Shown in pieces: positions 1-10,719 of a stretch of DNA of 29,238 bases (within the stretch, counting starts at the first letter, position 1; every line of letters starts with the position of its first letter). The stretch comes from Lichtheimia corymbifera B2541 (lineage: Eukaryota > Mucoromycota > Mucoromycetes > Mucorales > Lichtheimiaceae), in NCBI GenBank assembly GCA_000697475.1, contig JNEU01000187.1, positions 1-29,238 of the forward strand. The letters are read 5' to 3'. The notes below the pieces were generated by a model that saw only the letters and a list, made by a program, of their open reading frames with translations, ran no database searches and was not told where the DNA came from. The translations under genes were made by a program, and so were the position numbers.

Positions 1-21
1 CCGCCTTGACATGTTGGATGG

Positions 22-255
22 TCATGTTTTGGCACAAGCGGTCATCATCTTTGAAGTGGGCATTTGACAAGAATCATCAAGACGTGGCTCGCTAGGCCTC
101 ATCCCTGGATTGGCTGTGGGTTGGAAAGGCGTTGGATCCGGTGCCCTTGGTCTACAGAGGATAAGGCTTTGAGAGACTCTGGGGTGAGTGAGACCTGCAC
201 GTCGATCCTTCCATTTGCGGGCATGTGGTGCGACGCGTACTTGGGATGATCCCAT
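22..255 (-). CDS. possible small ORF, 77 aa, unrecognised
   Basis: I do not recognise this product. The ORF starts with ATG at 255 and ends with TGA at 22. A TATAAAAA box on the same strand at 319-326 lies 64 nt before the ATG, which is a plausible promoter spacing. The predicted protein is rich in Pro, Arg and Ser, with no signal peptide, membrane segment or known motif. Base composition over 100-290 is more GC-rich than the flanks, as expected of coding DNA. However, a second minus-strand frame (99-359) is also open over the same stretch, so the true frame is uncertain. The window begins just downstream, so neither a poly(A) signal nor a further exon can be judged. It could equally be the remnant of a larger gene. 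Confidence 0.25.
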   Translation of the reverse strand: MGSSQVRVAPHARKWKDRRAGLTHPRVSQSLILCRPRAPDPTPFQPTANPGMRPSEPRLDDSCQMPTSKMMTACAKT

Positions 256-318
256 GCCTTGTTTCCGGATTTGTGGGGTATCCCTGTGAGCGGGTTATGG
301 TATGTATTTAAGTGCATG

Positions 319-326
319 TTTTTATA
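319..326 (-). promoter_or_regulatory. TATA-like box for ORF 22-255
   Basis: Minus-strand TATAAAAA, 64 nt upstream of the ATG at 255. It lies in an AT-rich patch, so it could be chance. Confidence 0.25.
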
Positions 327-422
327 TTTATCAAAGTACTCATGGATGCCTGTTTTCATTGTAGGCTTGGCGGCTCTTTTGGGCGATCGGTTTCAGCAGC
401 AGCAGCTGTTGAGGAGGGCGAG

Positions 423-700
423 GAGTTCTCTTTTCTTTTTATTGGTGCCGTTGCCGATCTGAATCTTCAACGTTTGGTGATACCATTGGTCACGTTCAAG
501 AGTTCTCTTTTCTTTTTATGGATGGTGTCATCCTTGGGCTATACTTTTGGCAGGCGACAAGGCACAAGAGTTCCCTTTTCTTTTTTTATCGATTGTGTTT
601 CCATTTTGGACACAGTGGTCGCCATGGAGGCAAAATCTTCCTGTTTCGGACTCTGATACCCTTTTGGGACACAATGCAAGCACGCTCTTCTCTTTTCTTC
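423..700. repeat. four spaced polypyrimidine boxes
   Basis: The motif GAGTTCTCTTTTCTTTTTAT occurs exactly at 423-442 and 500-519, with one-base variants near 568-587 and a weaker form (CTCTTCTCTTTTCTTCC) near 685-701. Spacing is 77, 68 and about 117 bp. Read on the minus strand, the boxes give lysine-rich stretches (KKKREL, IKRKEN, KKEKG, KQEEKR), so they could be the remains of a degenerate protein repeat. Frames are interrupted by stops, so no CDS is called. Confidence 0.5.
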
Positions 701-760
701 CTGCTTTGGTAACGGAACAACAGAATCATGTGTTGGCAATCAAGCAGAGAATCATCCTTC

Positions 761-2127
761 AAGTCACCAGTGCTTCCTTTCACACTTTTATATTCACACG
801 CGGTTCAACGAGAATCAAAAGGATGAAGCTGAAAATCGCAGCAAGCACGGAGACACTATTTATGGCCAACCCAATTCAAGGATTATCACGTTGGCAAGAA
901 ATTGAATCACAATCTTCATGGTGACAACAATCGCTGCACCTCAAGAATTATTAAACATCTTTTTGGGAATGGACGGCTCTCATTCAAATCGTATCATCGG
1001 CTACATACGACCGAGCACGCATACCATTATGATGGCAACACCAATCGTGGCTGTATTGCTTGGGCAAACTGGGACACCTACAGGCATACATGGGGTATCT
1101 GTTTCGTGAAAGCTTTCAGGCATTCAATTGGCATTGAGGCGAGCACACAACCGGATCATTTGGCGATAGACACTTGCATATCCATCTTTTTGACACACAG
1201 TCGCATCATGAACAAGCATTCGTATCGATGGCACTATGTATAGCAAGAACACCACATATACACATTACTGCAATTCAGCTCAATATTGGTGATTGCCTGT
1301 CGTTGGAAAACTTGATTATGTTCACGCTGGCATCGCGTTCATGGCATATGCAGCAGAATCACCTTCCAAAAGGCATTCTTCAAAGCAAATCGGCATCATC
1401 AAGATACTTCAATTCACTGAATTGGCCTGGCGGTTCGCAATTCACATGCTGCAGAGGTGGCTGTTGATGACCATCATTCACAGCACACGTGTGGTAGCAG
1501 GTGGCAAGGACAAGACATGGTATTGGTCGGTGGCAAGAGGAGCATGCTAGAGGGATATAACGCTTTCAACTGGGAGACAAAATGGAACCACGATACAAGC
1601 CATGCCATTATTTTGCACCTTTGCATCATCTACACTATACGCGAACAAGAAGGCTCATACACATGGATCGTATGGCGTTCCGCAATATCAACATACGCTT
1701 GTTACCGGCATTCAACTCTGGATCTTCTCCACAACGCCATACCGATTCAAAGCTTACTTGTGGTCTGTGGACCTTTTCCCAATCATTGGAGGCTCATGCA
1801 TGGTTACCGACAACATTATGAAGAACCACATCCCATTACCAAATCAAAATGGTCGACATTGAAATCAAAAGTCAAGAGGAAAGCAAAGATCGACCACTAC
1901 AAGCGTACGTATATACTCCCAATGCCTATCATCAACAATGCCCCTTATCAATATATTGTATAGATGCAATCGCGGAATGTCTGTACCATATCACAGCGGT
2001 TCTGGCGATCGGTTCTGGATTTCCTACGCACGGCAATTGCTCGATTCCACACATATATCAATTCAATTCAATTCGCTTCAATCGACGGCTCTCTCTTTCT
2101 CTCTCATTTACGCGCATACAAGTCACA
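761..2127. other. no gene supported; plus strand poor in stop codons
   Basis: No minus-strand reading frame above about 60 codons is seen here, while several plus-strand frames stay open at once; around 1602-1821 all three are open. The plus strand is A+C rich and low in G, which alone would deplete TGA and TAG. None of the frames gives a recognisable protein, and no intron set joins them. I read it as compositionally skewed or eroded sequence rather than a gene. Confidence 0.4.
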
Positions 2128-2305
2128 TCAATCATTTCAATCAAGCGCGATATCAAATATCAATCATCAAACATCAATCATTTCAATCAAGCGGCAATAT
2201 CAATCATCAATCATCAATCACTTGAATCATTTCAATCAAGCGCAATATCAATCATCAAACATCAAACATTTCAATCAAGCGCAATATCAATCATCATCAA
2301 AAAGG
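2128..2305. repeat. imperfect tandem repeat, about 40-49 bp units
   Basis: Four units carry the core CATTTCAATCAAGCG, beginning at 2133, 2179, 2228 and 2267, each followed by a variable AATATCAATCATCAA(A)CATCAA segment. Unit length varies (46, 49, 39 bp). It is followed at about 2380-2445 by an almost pure purine tract (A with scattered G and C). Confidence 0.85.
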
Positions 2306-2521
2306 GAAAGAGCCTCAAAAAAGTAAGCATATCGTTGCCAATATCAAGGTTGAAAAGCGGATTCTTATTTGGGACTTTAGAAAAAAAACAAGAAAACAAG
2401 AAAGAACAAAAAAAAGAATACAAGAAAAAAGAAGAACAAGTGGGACTTGCAAGAACCGTGCTAGGAGAACTAGGATCACGCTGGGATCGGCGTTAGACCA
2501 GAACGCCCTTGTGTTGGCACA

Positions 2522-3002
2522 ATGAAAGCATACTCAGAAATATATACGCGCCCCTCACGATACTGGGTAAGTACTCTCGTGTCATCCCCTTTACCCTACC
2601 ATTGCTAATATCAGCATCCATAGATTGGTCACTCTGCCCATCAAGAAGCTGTTTACAATCCAAGGAGCACTAATCAACTCAATGATACACGATCCAATGG
2701 AGGACGTCAAGGAGTATTCACGATTGGAGGAAGGATAAAGGAAGACTTTTATATTGTCAAGGAATGGAATCCAAATATACAATGAAAAGTACATTGGCAA
2801 AGACATTGTAAGTATGAATGATGCGGGTCATTCTTTGTCAGCATTCATACTAATCCTGGGTCATCTGATAGTTAAAGACAAGGTAGCGGAAAACAATGGT
2901 CTACCTGCATTTTTCATCAACAATAACAAGGAGGCATTGTTCTCTGGTGGTGGGAGCATTAGTTTCATGATGGTGGACATCAACACCTTGCCAGATGTCT
3001 AA
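2522..3002 (+). pseudogene. three-exon gene with one in-frame TGA, unrecognised product
   Basis: I do not recognise the family. ATG at 2522 opens exon 1 (2522-2566). Intron 1 is 2567-2623 (GTAAGT donor, GCTAAT branch-like site, CATAG acceptor, 57 nt). Exon 2 is 2624-2807. Intron 2 is 2808-2871 (GTAAGT, ATACTAAT branch, GATAG acceptor, 64 nt). Exon 3 is 2872-3002, ending in TAA. Phases agree across both introns (0, then 1), and AATAAA follows at 3052-3057. The only break is TGA at 2783-2785 in exon 2, after ...WNPNIQ. Without it the product would be about 117 aa. Visible parts include GGRQGVFTIGGRIKEDFYIV and, in exon 3, a segment around INNNKEALFSGGGSISFMM. If translated as it stands, a 68-aa protein results. 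No TATA box is obvious upstream. Good splice sites with a single stop suggest a recent loss, a sequencing error, or a short protein. Confidence 0.55.
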
Positions 3003-3459
3003 TTAATATAATACATGTAATAATATACAACGAGCATATAAGCTCAAGCAGAATAAATATGCCCCATTTACTATAAGGGAACATACATTCGATTTGGCTT
3101 GAGCGTATTTCCGAAGCATCAGCATTCAATGGGCAAAAATACTGAGCATGTTGCAGTATGCATGATTGATTTTTAATCAAGTGCATCCTGATAATGAATA
3201 GCCATGACATGTGGTGGACTCTGTTTGTTGTTAAATTTAGCATAGTGAATTACAGCATACATATACACCCGCCAGGTAAAAGGCAAACACAACACAACGA
3301 CAGAGCAAGCTGGCGTAACTAATTGATCACACCTCCTTCGAATAGCGAATAAGGAAAAAGATAGCTATCCCATGGTCCTTTAGAGGATTGAATGGTCGCG
3401 TAGAATAGTGGACATGTTTATTAGGATCATCATCATCATCTCCTGTGTCACGTTTAATT
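3003..3459. other. intergenic: 3' UTR of the 2522 gene, then nothing recognised
   Basis: Contains the AATAAA at 3052-3057. The remainder is AT-rich with no supported gene; a minus-strand ORF at 2980-3243 has no motif or promoter. Confidence 0.4.
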
Positions 3460-4440
3460 TCAGCCACAGCATAAAATATGTTCCCGGTCAACAATGATCT
3501 CCTTCTCTTTATTACAACAACACTCTTTTCTATACTCCACGGCTCTCTCTAAAGCTATTACTTTTACTCCTTGTCTACATTACGACTTCAGCATCTGCAA
3601 TCAGCTTGTCTGTCAATCAGCATTCGTCTCCTGGTTGCGCCTCATCTCTACAACAACAGCTTCTTGTGGCTCATCGCGTTCCTCGTACTTGTTTCAGTCT
3701 TCTTCTTTTGCACCACCCTGCACAACACGCACGTTTGACCACACCACACACACTGTACGACGATCGTCACCAATGAGCTTGTGCAAGATCAGTGGAATCT
3801 GGGAATCGTGGCTGGTCCAAAGGTGCCCACCATGGCTCTGCATGTGAAGGTTATCAACCAACGACACCATTTGCCAACCTTGAGCGAATACGCTTTTCAA
3901 TTGCTATAGGCATTAGTATGTGCATTATTATGGGAGACAATGCCAGCAGGTGTTTATGAGGGGGTTTGTTTCGTTCAAATTGCTAATCATCACCATCATC
4001 ATTTTCAAGAGGGGTGCTTCTCCAACCGTCAACATGTACGTACACTCTTGGATTGGATTGGATTGGATGCCTATGATTCGTCATCCTGGTTATCAGAGAT
4101 ACCCTGAAAGCTAGACGACACCCACTCTCAAGCATTTTCCGCCCCTTGGTATCCTGGTATTTGTCGATTACTGGATGATTTTCTTGAATGGTGTTGTTCA
4201 TGCCACGAGGTAAGCTGAAGGTGTGTGTACATGGATGAGTGGTATTCCTGCACGGATGCGGTAGGTCTGAATGATGGATATTGTTGGCATGCTTGGGCAA
4301 GGAGGAACACGTTAGGATGTTGTTTGATGGCACACTGAGGCCTACATATGTTGGATGAAGGCAGGATGAACATTGGTAAGTGAACTTGTGGTTGGATCAC
4401 TAGTGGTTGCAGGGCGTTCCAGGCTAGCTAGCATTAGAGA
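3460..4440 (-). repeat. orphan copy A of the P2 F-box gene upstream region
   Basis: A diverged copy of 17290-18370, the 5' flank of F-box gene P2. The best block is 4351-4370, identical over 20 bases to 18259-18278. Other matched blocks are 3618-3660 with 17507-17550, a CATCATCATC-rich stretch near 3990-4005, and a TATA-like GTATAGAAAAGAG (minus strand) at 3521-3535 in the place of the P2 TATA box. Similarity runs on through a TTTTATGCTG block just left of it (about 3470-3480), and no F-box coding sequence follows. It is therefore a promoter-region copy with no gene attached. Plus-strand ORFs inside it are not conserved as proteins. Confidence 0.65.
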
Positions 4441-7095
4441 TGTAATATTTTGGTGCATGTCAATAAAAATCGGCAACTTGCAATTGACACGGAAGTAACG
4501 GGGTTCTCGGTAGTGGTTCGTGATTGACATAATCTAATCCTAAATCTATATACATCCACAACTTGTATACTATATCCCTATGGATGCACAACCACACCAA
4601 TGAAGCACAATACATCTATCATCATCAATCAGCTTGTCATGTAACATCGCTTCACTCTCATTCCCATCCTCCACTGAACCACCATTCAGTCAATGACCTG
4701 AGTTGTAGTGTAAGCTCACATCCATATTTTTCCCACGCACACTTAACGTCAAGTATGATGATCATTCAGATATCCACATCCTTTTTCCTACCATCGTAGC
4801 TATCCACCGATGTTGCATTATTCACTCATGCTAATTAAAATACATACTTTATCATTCTCCATGACCAAAAAGACGCGATTTACCGCATGGTCACAGTGTT
4901 GTGGCATCCATTTACTCTCGTGTCTCTTTCTATTCACAGTGCTGTGGGTGTTTCCTTTGTCAATACCTCCCTAGGATTGTAACAAGCAGTCAATAATATG
5001 TTCTGTCATTAATTGCTTCATGTGATCTACATACGGATGGAGGATAATTAGCAGTATAAGCCATATAGGCGTTTCATTGCTCATAGATAAGAAGAGGATA
5101 TTACCATCCACCTCCAGACAATGGCTTTACATTATAAGACGGTCGGTACTTGGCAGATATTTAATGATGGTTCATAGGATGATGGGCTAGACTAAAAGGG
5201 GTGGATGCAATCACGTGCTTCCATTTGGATGCGTTATTATCGGCCAACCACCGCCATGCAGGAAATGCTTATTCTTTCTTGCTCTCAAATGAACCACCGA
5301 CACCTCCTGTTGGCACCACTTGTTCTATATTGTGCATAGACACGTTAGGTAAATACAGCAACTATACACTGGCACTCAGTTTACCGATCTCGCCTCTCCA
5401 TCTAGAATCTCCATTGCAAACAAAAAATTTTCCGGAATGCGCCATTGACCTGGACGACAGCGCGATCGCGGAAACCAAGGGTGCCGAGTTGCCTAGGGTA
5501 CCGAGAGCCATACTAGGAATGAGGAAAAGCTATTTTCAAGGTACCCCCGTATCACATTCGGTGAGGTCGGTGGGGGAAGTATGATGATGATGATGGTGAG
5601 CATAACAAAGCCATCCTTTTTTTTTATCAGTGAACGCGCTCATGGCTATTTCAAGGGAGCAAGTTCATATCTATTTCAAAGGACCATCATCAAGAACGTT
5701 GTATATACTTGTGCTGCCTTAACATCACTCACCATTGCCAAAGAATCATCTACCATCCACACCACTCGCTCATTGCCATTGTGTTCGCCTCTCTTTGTAT
5801 TATGGATCGGATGGGGAATGCTAGGATAGGCTTGATTTACTTCACGAATAAATACACATCTTGATTGCTCAGTATAAGGGTTCAGCAACATATACACGGA
5901 TAATCATCATACAGGTTGTGTTTGGATACGGATTACCATGTCATATATAGATGGGATACAAAGAGTGAGGTACCGGTGTATAAATGCTTGATGGTATGCC
6001 AAGGTTGCCGCTTGGGTGACATAGCAAAAATATGCTAGCTCGGCAAGCAGACATGTATATTAATCTGAAGGTGTCCTAATAAAGGGAGCAATAGAGACAA
6101 AGTATAAACAATGAAGGTTCCAGTAACCTTTTATGGGTGACAGCCATTGATTTGTTTCGTTTTAAAAAGTCATTGTATGGCATAACATGGGGGAGTAGTA
6201 AAAATGCGAGATGATGAAAGCCATATATGGATCATTGTGATGGATTAAGTAGCTTCTTGAGAGGATGGCCATCTTCTGATCCCATGGAATGAGTAACCAT
6301 ACACGTTTTGTGCCATAGTGCTTATCATCGTCTAGTTTTTCCAGGGATGAACCACTATTTTATCCTCTCGCTTGATTCAACCACGTATACAACATTCATC
6401 CTGTTACACAACCGCCGTAAGGTGGTACCAAAACTGCAAGCGCGTGTTATAACAATTCTCACGTGAGATAACAACTTCATTGCCTTAGACGATTGCATAG
6501 TATGTAGTACGTGGGCCATATGTGGGTTATTATGTAGTCATGGAAAATGATGGATCAAGCCGTTAAGTGAAAGCAACGTAAAGTAGCCAGACGGCAGGCT
6601 TGATGATGATTGCTACACAATGTTTCACGTGGTTACCATCCTCATCATAGAGGTGAAATTAACGATTTCACGTAAGCCTAACTATATCATGCACACATGT
6701 TGCCTGCCAAAAATGAGGATTTATTGCTGAACCAGTGAACCATTATGATGCATTATGATACCGGTCCTCAACGTGCATTCGATCCCTAACATCAAACTTT
6801 CAATGTCTAAAGGATGACAGGGAAACACAATGACAAACGCCAATTCGCCTGGGATGACTGTTTGGCTCTGCTTGACAACGTTGGATATGGGTAAAACACG
6901 GACACACACCAACACCCCTTTTTCATGTTTCTTAAAATGGATATCGGTCTACTTGCAAATAAATAGGTATGGGCGTGCTTTGGTAGCCACATATATCCCC
7001 ATCTCCACCATCATCATCCCAATCATCATCATCCTTTCACCCAGCATTCGTGGACCTCCCAGTAATCAGAGGCATGTCGTAGATATATTTATATA
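4441..7095. other. long gene-poor interval
   Basis: No gene is supported apart from the doubtful ORF at 5201-5584. The sequence is AT-rich with short (ATG)n runs, for example 5581-5595, and scattered CATCATC. No promoter-ORF-poly(A) set was found on either strand. Confidence 0.4.
5201..5584 (+). CDS. hypothetical ORF, 127 aa, doubtful
   Basis: This is the longest ORF of a 2.6-kb gene-poor interval, with ATG at 5201 and TGA at 5582-5584. The product has no motif I recognise. The 3' half (about 5445-5580) is more GC-rich than its surroundings and encodes an acidic then basic segment (LDDSAIAETKGAELPRV), which is mildly coding-like. No TATA box, intron or poly(A) signal supports it, so it could be chance or a decayed exon. 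Confidence 0.2.
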   Translation: MDAITCFHLDALLSANHRHAGNAYSFLLSNEPPTPPVGTTCSILCIDTLGKYSNYTLALSLPISPLHLESPLQTKNFPECAIDLDDSAIAETKGAELPRVPRAILGMRKSYFQGTPVSHSVRSVGEV

Positions 7096-8060
7096 TTATT
7101 GAAAGAAAAAGGATCGATCCATACGTATGCTTTCTAAAAATGAACCCGTGCCACCCATGTTCCAGTATGACGAGGAAACACCAAAGCAACCAGCATCTGA
7201 AGCTATAAGACCACGGATGTCAAGGACTATCCCAAAATGAACCGTAGACCCCTCTATCTTGATCACCATCCTCAGCTGCGCTTCTCTCAGTAGCACTCCT
7301 TGTATATCTTCACCACCCAATTTGTAATCGTATCCGCGGCCACTGCTTGCAACGCTGATGGTATTTCATATGTGCTTACTGCAAGGGAATGATAGTGCAC
7401 AGAGCGTCCTCGTTGGTATCCATCCACCCGGCGTGGGTATTCATCTCATTCAAACCGATGTAATGTGTATCTTGATAAATAGGAGCAAAGGTTAGCCTGC
7501 GTGTTCAATTTTTTTGTCCTTTGCTTACACGGCCATCCAATAACATACATTATTCTCAATCGATCATGTAATAGTATCCATGTTGCTAGAAAGATGACGG
7601 CAAGGATGATCAAGTCAATACAGGTTGCATGGCGCTATAGAACAGTGGTAACATCTGGTTAAAACAAAACGATCACACGGCAGACGTAATAATCATCATA
7701 CCGCGCGTTCAAATAGTGTCTTTTAGCTTTTCATCGATGGCGCTAGCTCTTTGACGCGTGGGATGGTGGTCATCGGGGTCATCAATGTCGGACAGGGTCA
7801 ATCGCAAAAGAGGATCTTGGCGTAGGCGATCGCGTCCTTATAACAACTCAAGTCCACCCATAGCATCGAACCCCTTTAGCTGAATAAAGTCATCGCTAGC
7901 TGTATTGTAGAGATTCGTATGTGCCGTGTTTGACAATGGAGCGTCCACCTTGGGTCGAGATGGAGTTGCATCGTGTGAAAGGGAAAAAAGATAAGCTGAC
8001 TTGCAACGCTGGCAAAATGCAGACCACCCCATTTTTTATTCTGGGCCTGAAACTATTAGT
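7096..8060 (-). pseudogene. decayed gene X, unrecognised
   Basis: Coding-like segments follow one another on the minus strand but in shifting frames. They are 8032-7838 (including SNTAHTNLYNTASDDFIQLK and FDAMGGLELL), then a DAIAYAKIL segment, then 7498-7376 (including THYIGLNEMNTHAGWMD and NEDALCTIIPL), then an ALQAVAADTITNWVVKIY segment near 7345-7285, then 7320-7096 in another frame (HFGIVLDIRGLIASDAGCFG). Stops and frame changes separate each pair, so no intact protein can be made. The part at 7690-8060 matches 13425-13740 on the opposite strand, which shows it is a family and not chance. I cannot name the family. Confidence 0.45.
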
Positions 8061-8619
8061 AATCGCAACCCATTCAACATGGCTGATGATCCTGTGCCAT
8101 TTGCAAGCATTAACAAAATTGTCGTCTATGATCGCTGTAGCATGAGTGGTGAATGCATGGATTGGGCATATTAAGGAGACATGGACATCATAAAAAAGTA
8201 TCCGGATAGCTTTAGTCAAAGGTGTTGAGGTGTGAGATGCAAAAAGCAACAACGCAGCAAGTGCTCCTTTGTTGATTGTTTGCATATAGATCTCTGATCG
8301 CCATCCACGCTATACTTGGGCTCAGGACGGATTTGAGGTGCCCAAGATAAAGTTGCTGTACCCCTTCATGGTGTTTACCGAGCAGCCCCCCCAACATCCT
8401 TGTAATTAGAAAGCTAACTATGAAACAGAGTCTATATTCTTCACATTTCTCGTAACTTGCGGATACAAAAACATGTTGCAAAAATCCGCTGTCATGGAGT
8501 GGTGGATTATGGATGGGGATACTGCGTAGTAGCTATTTATGATGTTCTCCTAAGGTGCTATGGATCTGCATGCATGATCAAGTTGCCCCATATGGATAGC
8601 AACGCCGATCCCTTTCGGA
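8061..8619. other. intergenic, nothing recognised
   Basis: Upstream flank of the secreted-protein gene. Minus-strand ORFs at 7896-8285 and 8212-8481 overlap in different frames and show no motif. Confidence 0.4.
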
Positions 8620-8627
8620 TATAAAAG
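8620..8627 (+). promoter_or_regulatory. TATA box of the secreted-protein gene
   Basis: TATAAAAG, 44 nt before the ATG at 8671, in the context GATATAAAAGTGAC. The F-box gene P1 has a similar box (CATATAAAAGTGGAAG). Confidence 0.7.
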
Positions 8628-8670
8628 TGACATTCGATACCTCATAGTAAAGTTATTTCATATCATCAAC

Positions 8671-8993
8671 ATGAAGACTTTCTTTGTTGGTTCTATTTTG
8701 ATTGCTGTCGCCATCATCAATAATGTTTCGGCTATTGAGTTCCTGGACGATGTTACATATAACAAATACGAAGACAATTGTTCCAAGACACCCGTGGAAA
8801 AGTGTCATACGGTTGGCTACTGTGATATTGAATATGGTAAAAACATCATTGATTCGTATTGTATCCTATATACTAATAATCCATTCGGATTTCCTTTTAC
8901 CTAGTTGATGACGACATAAAGGATGAGAAGGTACCAGAGTGCACAGTTGATGACACAAAGTACCAAACGCGACACTCGGATTCTGGCTTTTAG
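8671..8993 (+). CDS. small secreted cysteine-rich protein
   Basis: ATG at 8671 starts a clear signal peptide: MKTFF, a hydrophobic stretch (VGSILIAVAII), then NNVSA as a good cleavage site near residue 21. The unspliced frame stops at 8902-8904, but that TAG is the acceptor of a likely intron at 8837-8904 (GTAAAA donor, ATACTAAT branch, TTTTACCTAG acceptor, 68 nt). Splicing joins exon 1 (8671-8836) to exon 2 (8905-8993), ending at TAG 8991-8993, for 84 aa. A second possible donor, GTATCC at about 8861, keeps the same frame. The mature part is acidic, about 63 aa, with four cysteines (37, 45, 51, 68), enough for two disulfides. AATAAA lies near 9112. The function is unknown; it could be an effector-like or cell-wall protein. 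It has its own TATA box and stands alone. Confidence 0.6.
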
Positions 8994-10686
8994 TCCCATG
9001 GCTTTAGTAAACGCACCGGAGGCGCTATTGTGGAGCAGCCTCCTTCACAGGGTATCTATGTACCGCCGCTACCACCTTTTGGATCCCATATCTCAATCTG
9101 CATTGTAAAAGCCAATAAAGAAAAATATATAATTACATCTTTTGCATGTCTAGTGGATGGCGTTACGATTGGGATCGTACCTATTCACCTAAACATACGT
9201 ATGCCAGGCCCGTTTCTCTCAAGGTTAAATATCTATGTGCATTCCAAAGATAGTATACCCATTTCCAACATGCCTTTGTTTATTGTTTATACGTGTACGA
9301 TGCTCCCCCCGGAGTGTGTAACACAACATCATGTGCATCCACGATAGTAAAGGATCATTCCAAACCGCTGTTTTGTATTGGCATGGTTGAAAAGAAACAT
9401 ACACACTTTAATGATGTAAGGGATTTGTAACCATCCATGGCACGTTCCTTGGACATTGTATGCATGCAAGTGGTAATGGCGTGGAAGGGTAAACAACACT
9501 TGCTTGTGGCACATGTGACACCAGACAAAGCTGCATTTTGCTTGCCAACTTGGTTATAATACTGGGTCCACGCATTCCATCACGATGCTATCAATAGCTA
9601 ATGCCCACTTCAAGAAGATGTGCTTTGAATACTTGAGTGAAACAAAAAAAAGATTGTATTGAGCTACACGTTGTTCAAAAACGAGCTTACATTCATGCTT
9701 ATCATCACCCATACCCAACATGTTTTAAGCGCCATTATCCTTGTGTTATACGTGTATACCTTTATCATGTGTATGATAGTTGGAATGCACTAAAGCATCG
9801 TGGCAAGTACATGCAGCATAAAGGGGGGGACGAAAAGTAAATCTGCAGTATCCATGACAACGACAGCAAATACAAACATAGCATGTGCTGCAGCTGCAAT
9901 GCATACCCCATTTTGGTTTCTCGTGTATGCATGAAAACAAACATATATTTTTTACAACTATCTGTGCAGAATTTCCCCTTTCGCTAAAATCAGCATGGCG
10001 TTTGTTTTGTTATTGGCCAGGGTGATCGTCATCCTGTATCTCACCAATTTTAGAAAGGGGCCACGTTTTCGGGGTGACCTCCTTTTACTGTCAAATGTTT
10101 ACATGAGGGTCACGCAAGATGGCGTGCATATCCACCTCCTGCATATTCCTTAAAGAGATCCCTTTGCATACAATGCAACTTGACCTTGATACATGCACTC
10201 CTGCATGAGCAACATAAACAACTGTTTTTGATGCAAGAAAGGTCAACGAGGTAGGCAGTCAAGCAACATGGGGACGTAGATTAGAAAAACGTACAGGCAT
10301 GTGTCTGTAGTATTCATGAAAGAGGGCACTTGCAGCTATGGTGAAATAGATCACGACCACCAACAAAGGATGATCGGCATTAGTCATGCTGCATAAAAAA
10401 GGAGCCATGATGGATCTAACAGGGGGATCCACTATAATCGTTGTACGGTGCGGATAGCTTAGCCTTGCAGGCCATTAGTTTCTGCTGCACAATGGTATCC
10501 CTACCCAATCATTATATTATCATCCAAGGCACTCCATCATCCGTACTGTACCAAGGACAGCTTTATTAGTAATACTGATTATGTCCTATGATTAGGGAGG
10601 AGTAGAAAGAAAAAAACGCCAGCTTCAATTAGGATGTGATAAACTATGTAGAGAGACATATGGAAGTATTATGCTAAGGCGTTCTT
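8994..10686. other. gene-poor interval
   Basis: Starts with the 3' UTR of the secreted-protein gene (AATAAA near 9112). ORFs at 9030-9347, 9637-9840 and 9746-9940 have no motifs. A 52-codon ORF at 9995-10153 begins with a hydrophobic stretch but has no other support. Confidence 0.4.
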
Positions 10687-10692
10687 TTTATT
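10687..10692 (-). terminator. poly(A) signal of P1
   Basis: AATAAA on the minus strand, 28 nt past the P1 stop. Confidence 0.6.
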
Positions 10693-10719
10693 GCAAATGC
10701 TTTCTAGGATAATAGGTGT

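Noticed and set aside
4563..4799. Plus-strand ORF, 78 codons
   Set aside because: His/Ser-rich translation of CATCATC-type sequence; no promoter, intron or homologous copy.
5581..5829. ORF starting with five Met codons
   Set aside because: Starts in an ATG microsatellite; no recognisable product.
9637..9840. Plus-strand ORF, 67 codons
   Set aside because: No coding-like composition, TATA box or poly(A) signal.
9995..10153. 52-codon ORF with hydrophobic N-terminus
   Set aside because: Short, no promoter or homologue in the window; chance cannot be excluded.
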